Below are positions 63,730-64,000 of a stretch of 64,000 bases of DNA, piece by piece. The stretch is from positions 1,116,001-1,180,000 of the forward strand of contig NZ_CP133018.1 in assembly GCF_030866785.1 (NCBI RefSeq), read 5' to 3'. A program made the translations under genes and the position numbers. The first letter of the stretch is position 1; each line of letters opens with the position of its first letter. The DNA is from Agromyces protaetiae (GTDB lineage Bacteria; Actinomycetota; Actinomycetes; Actinomycetales; Microbacteriaceae). Below the pieces are notes generated by a model. That model made no database searches. It saw only the letters and a program-made list of their open reading frames with translations, and was not told where the DNA came from.

Positions 63730-64000
63730 GTGCACACCAGCGATCGAGCTCAGGGTCGCGGCATCCTCTATCGGCTCTACGAACGACGGCTCCGCAAAGA
63801 CGTCGATCCGGCGTCGATGCCGCGTCACGTCGCGATGATCATCGACGGCAACCGGCGCTGGGCGAGGCAACTGGGCTACGAGTCCGCGGCGCACGGCCAC
63901 CGGGCGGGCGCGGCGAAGATGCGCGAGTTCCTGGAGTGGTGCGACGACCTCGGCATCCAGGTCGTCACGCTCTACCTGCTTTCGAGCGACAACCTCAGCA
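63730..64000 (+). CDS. uppS: Isoprenyl transferase (undecaprenyl diphosphate synthase), N-terminal part
   Basis: The first 90 codons up to the window edge. Asp39 in HVAMIIDGNRRWARQLG is the catalytic Asp of cis-prenyltransferases; HRAGAAKMREFLEWCDDLGIQVVTLYLLSSDN follows as in UppS. It makes the C55 (or a shorter) carrier lipid for cell-wall synthesis. GTG start fixed by a TAGCGT box 6 nt upstream. The C-terminus is not seen. Confidence 0.93.
   Translation, partial: MHTSDRAQGRGILYRLYERRLRKDVDPASMPRHVAMIIDGNRRWARQLGYESAAHGHRAGAAKMREFLEWCDDLGIQVVTLYLLSSDNLS

Overview
The window is 64 kb of high-GC actinobacterial chromosome. I read it as Microbacteriaceae, probably Agromyces or a near relative. 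The reasons are the dense GC-rich coding, the gene sets (GreA next to a DUF4307 protein; eno, FtsB-like, DUF501; Pmt, RsmI, MetG, TatD, RsmA, IspE), many GTG starts, ATGA/GTGA overlaps, and many genes whose -10 hexamer ends 6-7 nt before the start codon, as in leaderless mRNAs. The genus is inference. Almost everything is ordinary core genome except two accessory-looking stretches.

Layout. 1-9.3 kb: methionine synthesis (metY), an isochorismatase-like hydrolase, an ABM monooxygenase, a guanidine-III riboswitch with its Gdx/SugE exporter, a membrane protein/XRE regulator/oxidoreductase operon behind paired 18-bp palindromes, protein mannosyltransferase, rsmI and a second oxidoreductase. 9.3-13.7 kb: metG, tatD, rsmA, ispE. 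13.7-19.7 kb: a small secreted protein, an ABC-F protein, the methionine importer metQ-N-I and a MarR regulator. 19.9-24.7 kb: tRNA-Gln, glmU, prs, an acyl-CoA ligase and a HTH protein. 24.8-25.5 kb: a gene-free block with 2.4 copies of a 231-bp repeat and a G-rich minisatellite. 25.5-44.9 kb: gnd, rplY, pth, an RNase H, mfd, nhaA, mazG, an ABC exporter, hisS, eno, an FtsB-like protein, DUF501, an anchored subtilisin and NDH-2. 45.0-47.7 kb: a decayed element beside a tRNA with a UAA anticodon, holding an integrase tail, a phage-tail-like remnant, small unknown genes and a frameshifted DUF3800 gene. 47.7-64 kb: a sulfatase, a YegP-like protein, Ppx/GppA, a four-gene overlapping operon (TetR, sugar-type MFS, PLP enzyme, aldonolactone oxidase), LemA, an M48 protease, a YcaQ-like protein, an AI-2E exporter, threonine deaminase, greA, a DUF4307 protein, a hemolysin-III protein and the start of uppS.

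The most notable items are the riboswitch, the 231-bp nested-palindrome repeat, the tRNA-Gln lying 1 nt from the glmU start codon, the short-armed tRNA with a UAA anticodon, the decayed island, the uncharacterised four-gene operon, and a decamer (GAGGCATCCG, either strand) that recurs far more often than chance in linker-coding DNA. All calls come from reading the sequence; no database search was run.
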